NCBI RefSeq assembly: GCF_014982805.1
Contig: NZ_JADCKC010000003.1
Span: 372,001-436,000 of the forward strand
Length of the DNA: 64,000 nt
Direction of reading: 5' to 3'
DNA from: Gemmiger gallinarum
Lineage (GTDB): Bacteria; Bacillota; Clostridia; Oscillospirales; Ruminococcaceae
Shown here: in pieces, positions 32,475 through 40,320 of the stretch
Position numbering within the stretch: the first letter of the stretch is position 1
Layout: each line of letters begins with the position of its first letter
Made by a program: the position numbers and the translations under genes
Notes under the pieces: model-generated
Databases searched by the model: none
The model's input: the letters and a program-made list of their open reading frames with translations, nothing else
Told to the model about the DNA's origin: nothing

Positions 32475-34265
32475 ATGAACAAGCGCGGCGGAAAAGGCAG
32501 AGTGACGGCACTGCTGGTACTGTGTACGGTGGTGTTCGGTCTGTTTCTGGCGCGGCTGGCCTGGATGCAGTTTGTCCAGGCCGATTACTACGCCCAGCGG
32601 GTGGCCGAGGCCTCGACGACACGGTACAGCTATACCGTACCGGCGGCCCGGGGGGACATTGTGGACCGTGACGGCGTTGTGCTGGCACAGGATACCCCCG
32701 TGTGGGATGTCTACCTGCGGTATCCGGGCCCGCCGGGCAGCGACATCACCCACACGGCAGAACGGACGTTAGAGATACTGGAGCTTACAGGCGGCGAGGA
32801 TGTGGAAACACAGCTCGCCGCCTTTTGTTCTGAGGTTTCCGCAGGGGAGTTTCTGCTGGCGTCGGGCATCGGCGCGGCCAGAGCAGCCCTCCTGTACGAT
32901 GCAGGGCTTATCCAGAGCGGTGCGCTGCGCCTGGTCCCCCGTGGGGAGCGCATCTGGCCGGAGGGCACTCTGCTGCCCCACGCCCTGGGCACAGTGGGGC
33001 CCATCACCGCCGAGCAGTGGGAAACTCTGTCCGGCACCGGCATCGCCATGAATGCCCACATCGGCCAGAGCGGGCTGGAAGCTGCCTACGAGTCGCTGCT
33101 TCACGGCACCGACGGCCGGGTCCGGGTCACCGCCGGGGAGGAGGGCGCCGTCTCCGAGGAGGAGACCGACGCCCCCCAGCCGGGGGCTACTCTGGTGCTG
33201 GCCCTGGATGCAGAATTCCAGTGCACCGTCCAGACCGCCCTGAACGAGTATCTCCACACTCTGCAGACTACCAAGGCCGCCGGGTCGGGGCGGGAGGCCA
33301 ACGCCGGGGCTGTGGTGGTGGTGGATACCAACACCGGCGGCATCCTGGCCGCCGCCAACTCTCCCTCCTATGATCTTTCCACCTACCGCACCGACTACGC
33401 CGCCCTGGCCGCCGATACCGCTGCGCCGCTGCTGGACCGGGTGGCCCAGGGACTCTATGCGCCGGGCTCCGCCTTCAAGCCTGCCGTGGCAGCCGCCGCC
33501 CTGTCCTCGGGACTTATCACTCCGTCGGACACGGTGCGCTGTACCGGAACCTACCGCTATTATTCCGACTATCAGCCCGGCTGCCTGCAGATCAGCCACA
33601 GCGGCGCCATCAGCCTTGTGCAGGCGCTCAAGTACAGCTGCAACATTTATTTTTATGATGTGGGACGGCGCCTGGGGGTGGATGCCTTCTCCCAGGCCGC
33701 CCAGCATCTGGGCCTGGCCGCCGACACCGGGGTGGAGACTGCCCAGGCGGCGGGCAGCCTGACCTGGACCACCGACGACAACTACCGGGAAGGCCTGACC
33801 TTGCAGGCGGCCATCGGCCAGGGCAACACCGCCGTCACGCCATTGCAGCTGGCCTCCTATGCGGCGTCCCTGGCCAACAACGGCACCCGGCTGCGGCTGC
33901 ACTATGCCGACCACGCCCTGGACGGCACCACCGGTCAGGTGGTGTGGCAGGCGGAACCCGAAGTGCTGGACACCATGCCCGGGGGCGAGGCCGTCTTTGG
34001 GCCCATCCGGGAGGGCATGGTCCAGATGTCCCAGACGCTGGGCGCTCTGCGGGGGCTTTCCATCCCGGTGGCCTGCAAAACCGGCAGTCCCCAGCGCCCC
34101 GACACCATGCCCGGAGGCACCCACTACACCAACTCGGTGCTCATCGCCTATGCCCCCGCCGATGACCCGCAGATCGCCGTGGCCATCGTGCTGGAATACG
34201 GCGGAGGCGGCGCCAACGCCTCTCCCCTGCTGCGCACCGTGCTGGATGCCTGGCTGGCCTTGTAA
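32475..34265 (+). CDS. mrdA: Penicillin-binding protein 2-type transpeptidase
   Basis: 596 residues; GGGAGGGTGAGCA precedes ATG. N-terminal membrane helix (about 10-30), dimerisation domain (RGDIVDRDGVVLAQD is the class B PBP signature near residue 58), and a transpeptidase domain with SxxK in APGSAFKPAV near 330, SxN as YSCNIYFYDVG near 387 and KTG in ACKTGSPQ near 535. All three catalytic motifs are intact. Crosslinks peptidoglycan during elongation or peripheral growth. Sits between mreC and minD-like genes. Confidence 0.93.
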   Translation: MNKRGGKGRVTALLVLCTVVFGLFLARLAWMQFVQADYYAQRVAEASTTRYSYTVPAARGDIVDRDGVVLAQDTPVWDVYLRYPGPPGSDITHTAERTLEILELTGGEDVETQLAAFCSEVSAGEFLLASGIGAARAALLYDAGLIQSGALRLVPRGERIWPEGTLLPHALGTVGPITAEQWETLSGTGIAMNAHIGQSGLEAAYESLLHGTDGRVRVTAGEEGAVSEEETDAPQPGATLVLALDAEFQCTVQTALNEYLHTLQTTKAAGSGREANAGAVVVVDTNTGGILAAANSPSYDLSTYRTDYAALAADTAAPLLDRVAQGLYAPGSAFKPAVAAAALSSGLITPSDTVRCTGTYRYYSDYQPGCLQISHSGAISLVQALKYSCNIYFYDVGRRLGVDAFSQAAQHLGLAADTGVETAQAAGSLTWTTDDNYREGLTLQAAIGQGNTAVTPLQLASYAASLANNGTRLRLHYADHALDGTTGQVVWQAEPEVLDTMPGGEAVFGPIREGMVQMSQTLGALRGLSIPVACKTGSPQRPDTMPGGTHYTNSVLIAYAPADDPQIAVAIVLEYGGGGANASPLLRTVLDAWLAL

Positions 34266-34378
34266 GACAATATCATTCTTATTTGCTGTTAACACTTCTC
34301 TCTGTTTTGTTCCGTTTTTGCCGCTGCCGTGCGTTGTAACTTATTTGTAAATCTGTGTGTTTTTTATAGAAAAATCTG

Positions 34379-34407
34379 TTGCCCCTCCCGGAATACTGTG
34401 CTAAAAT
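34379..34407 (+). promoter_or_regulatory. Promoter of the minD-like gene
   Basis: TTGCCC, 17-base spacer, TAAAAT. Upstream are two TGTAA(C/A) hexamers 11 bases apart (34335, 34346). No clear terminator of the PBP gene was found in 34266-34378. Confidence 0.55.
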
Positions 34408-34487
34408 AATAAATGGGATAGTTTAGCCGCATTGTACCTTGCGTCAGGCGGCAATTCCGGCTGTTCCGCTTTTCTAAGGAGCATCGA

Positions 34488-35228
34488 GTGAAGACACAAA
34501 CCATCATGGCCTGTTCCGGCAAGGGCGGTACCGGCAAAAGCACGGTATCGGTTTTGGTGGGCGCACGGCTGGCCTCGCTGGGCAAACGGGTCCTGCTGAT
34601 CGAGCTGGACTCGGGCCTGCGCAGCGTGGACATCATCGCCGGTGTGTACGGGCGGACTGTCTACGACATTGAAGACGTTTTGTGCGGGCGCTGCGACGGC
34701 GACAAGGCCGTTGTGCAAAGTCCGCTGTATCCGGGGCTCTCGGTGATCAGCGCCCCCTATGAGGGCGGCATTGTGCGCACGGCGCCTTTGTCCCGGCTGA
34801 CCGCCGCCATGTCGCCGTATTTTGATTTCATCCTCTTTGATACCGCCGCCGGCATGGGTCCGGCGTTCGAGGCGGGGGCGGCCATCTGCTCCCGCGCTTT
34901 GGTGGTACTTACGCCCGATCCCGTGGCTCTGCGCGACGGCCGCATCGTGGCCGACCGCCTGATTGCCGACGGCCACCCCCAGGATGCCCTGCGGCTGGTC
35001 ATCAACCGGCTGATGCCGGATTCCTTCGGCAAGCATGCCCCTGTGTATGATCTGGACGAGTGCATCGACACGGTGGGCATCCAGCTGCTGGGCGTCCTGC
35101 CCGAAAGCCGGGAGCTTCAGCGCTGCGCCATGCTGGGCGAGGCTCTGCCCGAGGACTGCATGGCCTCCCTGGTGGGTTCCGCCATGGCAGGGCGGCTGCT
35201 GGGGCAGCGGATACCGCTGCTGGTCTGA
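34488..35228 (+). CDS. minD: MinD/ParA-family ATPase
   Basis: 246 residues, GTG start with AAGGAG 6 bases upstream. Deviant Walker A SGKGGTGKST at residues 10-19 (MinD usually has GGVGKTT), then LIELDSGLRSVDIIAG (MinD-like DxDxGLRNLD region) and DFILFDTAAGMG (Walker B). No minC or minE is nearby and the C-terminus (RLLGQRIPLLV) lacks an obvious MinD amphipathic membrane helix, so it may be a divergent MinD with a changed job. Followed by methylglyoxal synthase, as at the end of many Clostridia mre-min loci. Confidence 0.82.
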   Translation: MKTQTIMACSGKGGTGKSTVSVLVGARLASLGKRVLLIELDSGLRSVDIIAGVYGRTVYDIEDVLCGRCDGDKAVVQSPLYPGLSVISAPYEGGIVRTAPLSRLTAAMSPYFDFILFDTAAGMGPAFEAGAAICSRALVVLTPDPVALRDGRIVADRLIADGHPQDALRLVINRLMPDSFGKHAPVYDLDECIDTVGIQLLGVLPESRELQRCAMLGEALPEDCMASLVGSAMAGRLLGQRIPLLV

Positions 35229-35326
35229 CCGTTGACCGCGGTCAGGACTGCATACATTTGAGTACCGTAACAGTAACAGATATATCGCCGGGCGGGTACG
35301 TCCCCCCGGAGGAAGTGGGGTCTTAC

Positions 35327-35734
35327 ATGACGATTGCGTTGGTCGCACATGACACCAAAAAAGAGCTGATGATCCAGTTTTGCATTGCATACTGCCAGAT
35401 TCTCAGTCACCATCACCTGATTGCGACAAGCACTACCGGCCGCCTGGTTGCCGAGGCGACCGGCCTGAATATCCAGCGGTTTTTGCCGGGCGGACACGGC
35501 GGCGACCAGCAGATCATCTCCCGCATCGCCTGCGACGAGGTGGACATGCTGCTGTTCTTCCGCGATCCCATCTCGGCCAAGCCCACTGAGCCCAACGAGA
35601 TGAATCTGCTGCGCATCTGCGACGTGCACAACATTCCCGTGGCCACCAACATCGCCACCGCTGAGGTGCTGATCCACGGGCTGGAAAATGGCGACCTGGA
35701 CTGGCGCACCATCCTCAACCCGCAGGGCCGCTGA
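35327..35734 (+). CDS. mgsA: Methylglyoxal synthase
   Basis: 135 residues; ATG 35327 fits the family N-terminus and has GGAGG/GTGGGG upstream. Converts dihydroxyacetone phosphate to methylglyoxal plus phosphate. Motifs: ALVAHDTKK, ATSTTGRL phosphate loop, LPGGHGGDQQI with the catalytic Asp and LLFFRDP. Complete. Confidence 0.95.
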   Translation: MTIALVAHDTKKELMIQFCIAYCQILSHHHLIATSTTGRLVAEATGLNIQRFLPGGHGGDQQIISRIACDEVDMLLFFRDPISAKPTEPNEMNLLRICDVHNIPVATNIATAEVLIHGLENGDLDWRTILNPQGR

Positions 35735-35859
35735 CCGGCTTTCTGCGGCATTTTGCAGTTCCCGGGCCAAACTGCGCCCCTTCGGCTCCCGCTGCTCATG
35801 GGAAAACGCCCCCACCGTTCTCCCATACTGTGCCGCGGTGCCGGACACTTTCCGTCAGT

Positions 35860-35899
35860 AAAAGAACCTCCGGCGATCCCTCGCCGGAGGTTCTTTTTT
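35860..35899. terminator. Bidirectional terminator between mgsA and the PfkB gene
   Basis: AAAGAACCTCCGGCGA / TCGCCGGAGGTTCTTT, then TTT. The segment 35735-35859 shows no gene. Confidence 0.92.
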
Positions 35900-35917
35900 G
35901 TCTGTACGCCGCAAAAA

Positions 35918-36862
35918 TCAGCAGACCGGTCCCATCAGCTGCACCTGGGGAAGAAGCTGCTCCACCGTCTCACGGTCCGGGGGACGGGTGCCCCGGGTGG
36001 TCACCGCCCCCGCCGACACCGCCATGGCCAGGCGAAGGCAATCCTCCACCGGCAGCTCTTCCTCCACACCGCAGGCAATGGCCGCCACCATGGCATCCCC
36101 CGCCCCCACGCTGGAGCGGGGCGTCACAGGCAGGGCCGGCGCACGCCAGACCCGCTCCCCCTGCACAAAGCAGGCGCCCTCCCCGCCCATGGAGATGCAG
36201 ACAAGGCCAATGCCCCGCCCCGCCAGAGTACGTCCCAGCCGGATGAGCTCCTCCCCCGCCGGGATGTGGTCCAGACCAAAATACTGCCCCAGTTCAAAGG
36301 CGTTGGGCTTGATGATGTCCGGCGTCGCCTCCAGAGCCCGGGCAAACAGAGGACCGTCGGCATCCACAAAGACTTTTGCCCCCTTTTGCCGCAGCCGCAG
36401 GGTCAGGTCACGGTAGAGTTCCGGCGGCACTCCGGGTCCCACGCTGCCCGCCAGCACAAACAGAGTGCCGGGAGCGGCATAACCTTCCAGCTTTCGGGCC
36501 AGAGCTTCCAGATCGGCCGTGGAAAGGCGGGGTCCCTGCTCGTTGAGTTCGGTCAGCGCCCCGCCCGGTTCCACCAGCTTGAGGTTGGTGCGGGTCTCCC
36601 CGGGAACGGTGAGAAAGTCCGGCCGGATCCCCCCGCCGGGCCAGTTTTGCAGCGTCTGCCCGATGCTCAGCCCGGTCTGCCCGGCCAGAAAGCCGCAGGC
36701 CACGCTCTGCCGTCCCAGCGCCGCAATGGTCTTGGACACATTGATGCCCTTGCCTCCCACATCGCTAACCACGCCGGCCAGCCGGTTGAGTGCATGGGGC
36801 CGCAGGCAATCGATCTCCGCCGTCTTGTCCATGGCCGGATTTACCGTCACCGTCACGATCAT
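35918..36862 (-). CDS. fruK: 1-phosphofructokinase-type PfkB sugar kinase
   Basis: 314 residues from ATG 36862 (MIVTVTVNPAMDKT, a typical FruK/LacC start); the longer open frame has no ribosome site. GGKGINVSKTI substrate loop near residue 38, CISMGGEGA, and RSSVGAGDAMVAA with the catalytic Asp near 250. Phosphorylates fructose-1-phosphate or tagatose-6-phosphate. No phosphotransferase genes adjoin it, so the exact substrate is unsure. Confidence 0.88.
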   Translation of the reverse strand: MIVTVTVNPAMDKTAEIDCLRPHALNRLAGVVSDVGGKGINVSKTIAALGRQSVACGFLAGQTGLSIGQTLQNWPGGGIRPDFLTVPGETRTNLKLVEPGGALTELNEQGPRLSTADLEALARKLEGYAAPGTLFVLAGSVGPGVPPELYRDLTLRLRQKGAKVFVDADGPLFARALEATPDIIKPNAFELGQYFGLDHIPAGEELIRLGRTLAGRGIGLVCISMGGEGACFVQGERVWRAPALPVTPRSSVGAGDAMVAAIACGVEEELPVEDCLRLAMAVSAGAVTTRGTRPPDRETVEQLLPQVQLMGPVC

Positions 36863-36884
36863 ATGGTTTTTCCCCGCTCTCCAA

Positions 36885-36925
36885 ATTTGCCCCGGCCTGC
36901 TCTGGGCAGAAACCGGGGCATTTTC
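36885..36925 (-). promoter_or_regulatory. Hairpin in the fruK leader
   Basis: TGCCCCGG ... CCGGGGCA with an inner CTGC-CCAGAGCAG element, between the likely promoter and the fruK start. On the + strand it has a T-rich tail but no + gene ends here. Confidence 0.5.
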
Positions 36926-36937
36926 TTGTTTTGTTTT

Positions 36938-36966
36938 ATTGTACCGCACAGGACGCTCCGGGGCAA
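36938..36966 (-). promoter_or_regulatory. Likely promoter of fruK
   Basis: Minus-strand TTGCCC, 17-base spacer, TACAAT, just after the anti-sigma gene stop. Confidence 0.5.
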
Positions 36967-36977
36967 GCGTCAAAGGC

Positions 36978-37688
36978 TCACCGCTGCCACATGGTATGGA
37001 GCAGACCGGGGACTGCATCCCCGTCAATGATGTCCCGGGCGGCGGCGCCCTCGCCCTCGGTCTTTGTGGCAGCATTCACCTGCTCCCACTCGTCCCAGCG
37101 GACGTAGCAGACCGCCTCCGTCCCGTCCAGCAGATCGTTGAACAGCATGGCCTCTTCCCCGTCGCTCCAGCCGTCCTGGAACAGGCTGGACCACAGGTCC
37201 ACATACAGGGTGAACAGAACGATCTCCTTCTCCTCCCCGCCGGTGCGCAGGGTGCGGTAGGACGCCGTAAGGCCCGTCCAGCACTTGCCGTCCTGCATGG
37301 TAACGCGGAGGGAATTGTCCTCCTCCAGCGTCACGGCGGCGATGTCTTCGGTGGGGATGGTCAGCTGCACTCCCATGGCATACTTGCGGAAGCCCAGCAC
37401 TGCGGCGGCCAGCACCACCACCGCGGCAAGGCCCACCAGCAGAGCGGGCAGCACCCGCTTTCTGCGCAGGTCGCTTCGGACTTTGTGCAGAGCCGCTGCC
37501 GAAGCCTGCGCCTTTTCCGCCTGCAGCTGGGTCTCGGCCCCGGTGTCGGCGTCCATCCCGCCCAGCGCCGCCCGGCAGTTTTCACAACCATCCAGATGTT
37601 CCCGCACGTCGGCGGCGGTTTGCTCCCCGCAGACCCCGTCATGGTAGAGGGGCAGCAGATCCTGTACCAGATAACACGGCATTTTCAT
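36978..37688 (-). CDS. Anti-sigma factor with zinc-finger (ZAS) domain
   Basis: 236 residues; ATG overlaps the sigma stop by 4 bases (ATGA). N-terminal HLDGCENCR gives the HxxxCxxC zinc-binding anti-sigma motif (residues about 31-39). A membrane helix at about 80-100, then an extracytoplasmic domain of about 135 residues (AVTLEEDNSLRVTMQDGKCW; VDLWSSLFQDGWSDGEEAML) as sensor. Holds the adjacent ECF sigma factor inactive at the membrane. Confidence 0.9.
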   Translation of the reverse strand: MKMPCYLVQDLLPLYHDGVCGEQTAADVREHLDGCENCRAALGGMDADTGAETQLQAEKAQASAAALHKVRSDLRRKRVLPALLVGLAAVVVLAAAVLGFRKYAMGVQLTIPTEDIAAVTLEEDNSLRVTMQDGKCWTGLTASYRTLRTGGEEKEIVLFTLYVDLWSSLFQDGWSDGEEAMLFNDLLDGTEAVCYVRWDEWEQVNAATKTEGEGAAARDIIDGDAVPGLLHTMWQR

Positions 37689-38164
37689 GTCAGTTCCTCC
37701 CTTAACTTGGCCCGGGCACGATGGTAGGTCACCCGCGCCCAGCTCTCGGTCTTGTCGAACAGGCCGGCAATGTCGGCAAAGCTCAGCTCACCGTACACCC
37801 GCAGCCAGAATACCTCCCGGTAGGGGTCGGGCAGCCGGTGCAGCGCCCGGTGGATCCGCAAAGCCGCGTCCCGGTCCTCCAGCGCCGCGCCCACGGGCTG
37901 TGCCGGATCGGAGGGCTCGGGGGCGGCGTCGTCAGGCAGTTCCCGGGCGTGTCTCCGCTTTGCGTCGATGAGGGCATTCTTGGCGATGCGGCAGAGCCAG
38001 ACATTCACCGGGCATCTGCCGTCAAAGCGGTCCAAAGCTTTCAGCGCCTTGAAAAAGGTCTCCTGGGTCAGCTCAGCAGCCAGGTGCTCGTCCTGGCAGA
38101 GCGTCATGAGATAGGCATACACCGCCCGGTAGTATCGGGTATACAGACTCTCGAAATCCTCCAC
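37685..38164 (-). CDS. ECF-subfamily RNA polymerase sigma factor
   Basis: 159 residues, GTG start with GAGGTGGG upstream. Region 2 at residues about 5-70 (YRAVYAYLMTLCQDEHLAAE; LTQETFFKALKALDRFDG; VNVWLCRIAKNALIDAKRR) and region 4 at 105-155 (LPDPYREVFWLRVYGELSFAD, split; IAGLFDKTESWARVTYHRAR). Translationally coupled to its anti-sigma factor. A likely self-recognised promoter lies 68-93 bases upstream. Confidence 0.95.
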   Translation of the reverse strand: MEDFESLYTRYYRAVYAYLMTLCQDEHLAAELTQETFFKALKALDRFDGRCPVNVWLCRIAKNALIDAKRRHARELPDDAAPEPSDPAQPVGAALEDRDAALRIHRALHRLPDPYREVFWLRVYGELSFADIAGLFDKTESWARVTYHRARAKLREELT

Positions 38165-38231
38165 GCACCCACCTCACTTTCCTTTGTTTTGTCCGCCGGA
38201 ATCCCGGCGGGAAAGCCGCTTTCATCCAACA

Positions 38232-38257
38232 GACGGCCGAGATGCCCTTTCGTTACA
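38232..38257 (-). promoter_or_regulatory. Candidate autoregulatory ECF-type promoter
   Basis: Minus-strand TGTAAC, exactly 16 bases, CGTC. This matches the -35 AAC / -10 CGT pattern of SigW/SigV-like ECF promoters. Confidence 0.6.
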
Positions 38258-38276
38258 AGAAAATCCGTGTTTTTTC

Positions 38277-38319
38277 AAAAAAAGGCGGCCCCGCCGGAGA
38301 TGGTTCCAGCAGAGCCGTC
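38277..38319 (-). terminator. Terminator of the rubredoxin gene
   Basis: Minus-strand GACGGCTCTGCTGG ... CCGGCGGGGCCGCC hairpin followed by TTTTTTT. Confidence 0.8.
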
Positions 38320-38360
38320 TTGTCATTGCATGTTCGCAGGTTCAGACTGCCCGACAGCGA

Positions 38361-38522
38361 TTATTCCGCCTCGGAAAACTGGTCCTTGCCGACGCCGCAC
38401 AGCGGGCAGACCCAGGTATCGGGGACATCTTCCCACTTGGTGCCGGCTGCGACGCCGTTATCGGGATCGCCGGCTGCCTCGTCGTAGATGTAGCCGCAGA
38501 TATCGCAGACATAACGCTTCAT
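38361..38522 (-). CDS. rub: Rubredoxin
   Basis: 53 residues: starts [18 protein letters not shown], later [17 protein letters not shown] and ends SEAE. Two CxxCG motifs provide the four cysteine ligands of the FeS4 centre. Ribosome site AGAGAGG upstream of ATG. A cytosolic one-electron carrier that can feed rubrerythrin or oxygen-reducing flavoproteins. Too short for many gene finders. Confidence 0.96.
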   Translation of the reverse strand: MKRYVCDICGYIYDEAAGDPDNGVAAGTKWEDVPDTWVCPLCGVGKDQFSEAE

Positions 38523-38589
38523 GGTAAAATACCTCTCTTTATTTTGAATTTTATATTACAGGACCGGCACACCCTAGGGTGGGGCGATC

Positions 38590-38991
38590 TCAGTAATTCA
38601 TCAGTTCCTTGACCGTGCCGGACATGGAAAACAGTTTGGCCGACAGATGGTCCAGATATACAATGCCCAGCTTGTTGCCGGTCTCCTCATTGTACAGATC
38701 GGCCAGCTGAGGCATCTCACGGAAGGCGGCAGCCTGTGCCTCGGGGGTGTTGTCGAAGTTGGCAGTGCCCTGCACCCGCAGCCATTCGCCGCGGTCATTG
38801 GCCGCACAGATCTCCAGGTTGGTGTTGTCCAGCAGCTGCTTGTACGCCGCCTTGTGCTTGCCGATGGCCAGGCATAGATAGCCGTTATACCACATGGCAA
38901 ATCCCAGCGGGCGGACTCTGGGCAGATAGCCGTCCACCGTGGCCAGATAAAACACCGGATTTTCCTTCAGAAACTTCATGATCTCATTCAT
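38590..38991 (-). CDS. Pyridoxamine 5'-phosphate oxidase-like (FMN-binding split barrel) protein
   Basis: 133 residues; ATG 38991 with AGGGGGT upstream. Matches small flavin-reductase-like split-barrel proteins of anaerobes: NPVFYLATVDGYLPRVRPLG, LCLAIGKHKAAYKQL, NLEICAANDRGEWLRVQG. Binds FMN probably; real substrate unknown. Lies just upstream of rubredoxin on the same strand (67-base gap), so a redox partnership is possible. Confidence 0.88.
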   Translation of the reverse strand: MNEIMKFLKENPVFYLATVDGYLPRVRPLGFAMWYNGYLCLAIGKHKAAYKQLLDNTNLEICAANDRGEWLRVQGTANFDNTPEAQAAAFREMPQLADLYNEETGNKLGIVYLDHLSAKLFSMSGTVKELMNY

Positions 38992-39031
38992 GCTATGTAC
39001 CCCCTTCTTTTCCCAGGCTTCCGCCATGTGC

Positions 39032-40222
39032 TTATTTCAGCGTGGCAAGCGCTTTCTTCAGGCGGTCGGCCGCCTCCACCGTCTTGGCCGCGTCGCCGAA
39101 GGCAGTCAGGCGGAAGTAGCCCTCACCGCAGGGGCCGAAGCCGGAACCCGGCGTGCCCACCACGTTGGCGGTCTCCAACAGCCAGTCAAAGAAATCCCAG
39201 CTCTTCATGCCGGCGGGGCAGCGCATCCAGACGTAGGGGCTGTTCTTGCCGCCGCAGTACCAGACGCCCGCCTCATCCAGGGCAGCGGCGATGACCGCTG
39301 CATTGTTGCGGTAGTAGTCCAGGTTGTGCTGGATCTCCTTCATGCCTTCCTCAGTAAAGACGGCCTCGGCGCCGCGCTGCACAATGTAAGGCACGCCGTT
39401 GAACTTGGTGGTCTGACGGCGCAACCACATCTTGTTCAGGCTCTGACCCTCCTGCTCAATGGCAAAGGGCACCACGGTGTAGCCGCAGCGGGTGCCGGTG
39501 AAGCCTGCAATCTTGGAGAAGCTGCAGACTTCCACCGCCACTTCCTTGGCACCTTCCACCTCGTAGATGCTGCGGGCGCAGCCTTCCTCGCTGACAAAGC
39601 ACTCATAGGCGGCGTCGTACAGGATGATCGCATGATGCTCCCTGGCCCACTTGACCCACTGGGCCAGCTGGGCGGTGGTGTAGGCAGCGCCGGTGGGGTT
39701 GTTGGGGCTGCACAGATAGACGATGTCGGCGTCGGTGGCATCATCGGGCATGGGCAGGAAGTTATTCTCGGCGTTGGCGGCCATGTAGCGGATAGTGCGG
39801 CCCGCCATGACGTTGTCGTCCACGTAGACCGGGTAGACCGGGTCGGGAACCAGCACCGTGTTGTTCACGTCAAACAGGTCCAGCAGGTTGCCCAGATCGC
39901 TCTTGGCGCCGTCGGAGACGAAAATCTCCCCCAGCTCCAGCCCGACGCCGCGGCTCTCATAATACTTGCGGATGGCTTCCCGCAGAAAGTCATAGCCCTG
40001 CTCGGGGCCGTAGCCGCGGAAGGTCTCCTTGTTTCCCATCTCGTCCACCGCCTTGTGCAGTGCCTCGATGACCGGCTTGGCCAGGGGCAGGGTCACGTCG
40101 CCGATGCCCAGACGGATGATGTCCTTGTCGGGGTGGGCGGCCTGGTAATCCGCCACCTTGTGTGAAATGGTACTGAAGAGATAGCTCTCGTTCAGCTCGG
40201 AATAATGCTTGTTCAGTCGCAT
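39032..40222 (-). CDS. dapL: LL-diaminopimelate aminotransferase
   Basis: 396 residues, PLP-fold type I. Converts tetrahydrodipicolinate directly to LL-2,6-diaminopimelate, bypassing succinylated or acetylated intermediates. Start at ATG 40222 (MRLNKHYSELNESYLFS); GGGAGGGGAG upstream. YLCSPNNPTGAAY, SFSKIAGFTGTRCG with the PLP Lys, and the DapL-specific LGIGDVTLPLAKPVIEAL and FRGYGPEQGYDFLREAI are seen. Feeds DapF encoded 2.6 kb upstream. Confidence 0.96.
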   Translation of the reverse strand: MRLNKHYSELNESYLFSTISHKVADYQAAHPDKDIIRLGIGDVTLPLAKPVIEALHKAVDEMGNKETFRGYGPEQGYDFLREAIRKYYESRGVGLELGEIFVSDGAKSDLGNLLDLFDVNNTVLVPDPVYPVYVDDNVMAGRTIRYMAANAENNFLPMPDDATDADIVYLCSPNNPTGAAYTTAQLAQWVKWAREHHAIILYDAAYECFVSEEGCARSIYEVEGAKEVAVEVCSFSKIAGFTGTRCGYTVVPFAIEQEGQSLNKMWLRRQTTKFNGVPYIVQRGAEAVFTEEGMKEIQHNLDYYRNNAAVIAAALDEAGVWYCGGKNSPYVWMRCPAGMKSWDFFDWLLETANVVGTPGSGFGPCGEGYFRLTAFGDAAKTVEAADRLKKALATLK

Positions 40223-40280
40223 ACTGGTATCTCCCCTCCCGGCGGCCGGGGCCGCCGTAAACATAAGCAGTTCTGGTTTG

Positions 40281-40289
40281 ATTATAGCA
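40281..40289 (-). promoter_or_regulatory. Extended -10 promoter of dapL
   Basis: Minus-strand TGC-TATAAT, giving TGnTATAAT; the -35 region is weak. A GGCGGCC-GG-GGCCGCC-type stem (about 40242-40256) lies between it and the ribosome site. Confidence 0.55.
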
Positions 40290-40320
40290 CAGTTGCCCCG
40301 CCGGGAAAAGTCCCGCCGGT

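Noticed and set aside
38232-38257. Other TGTAAC hexamers in the window (for example 18618, 34335, 49579) as ECF promoters
   Set aside because: None has CGTC or CGTA at 16-17 bases.
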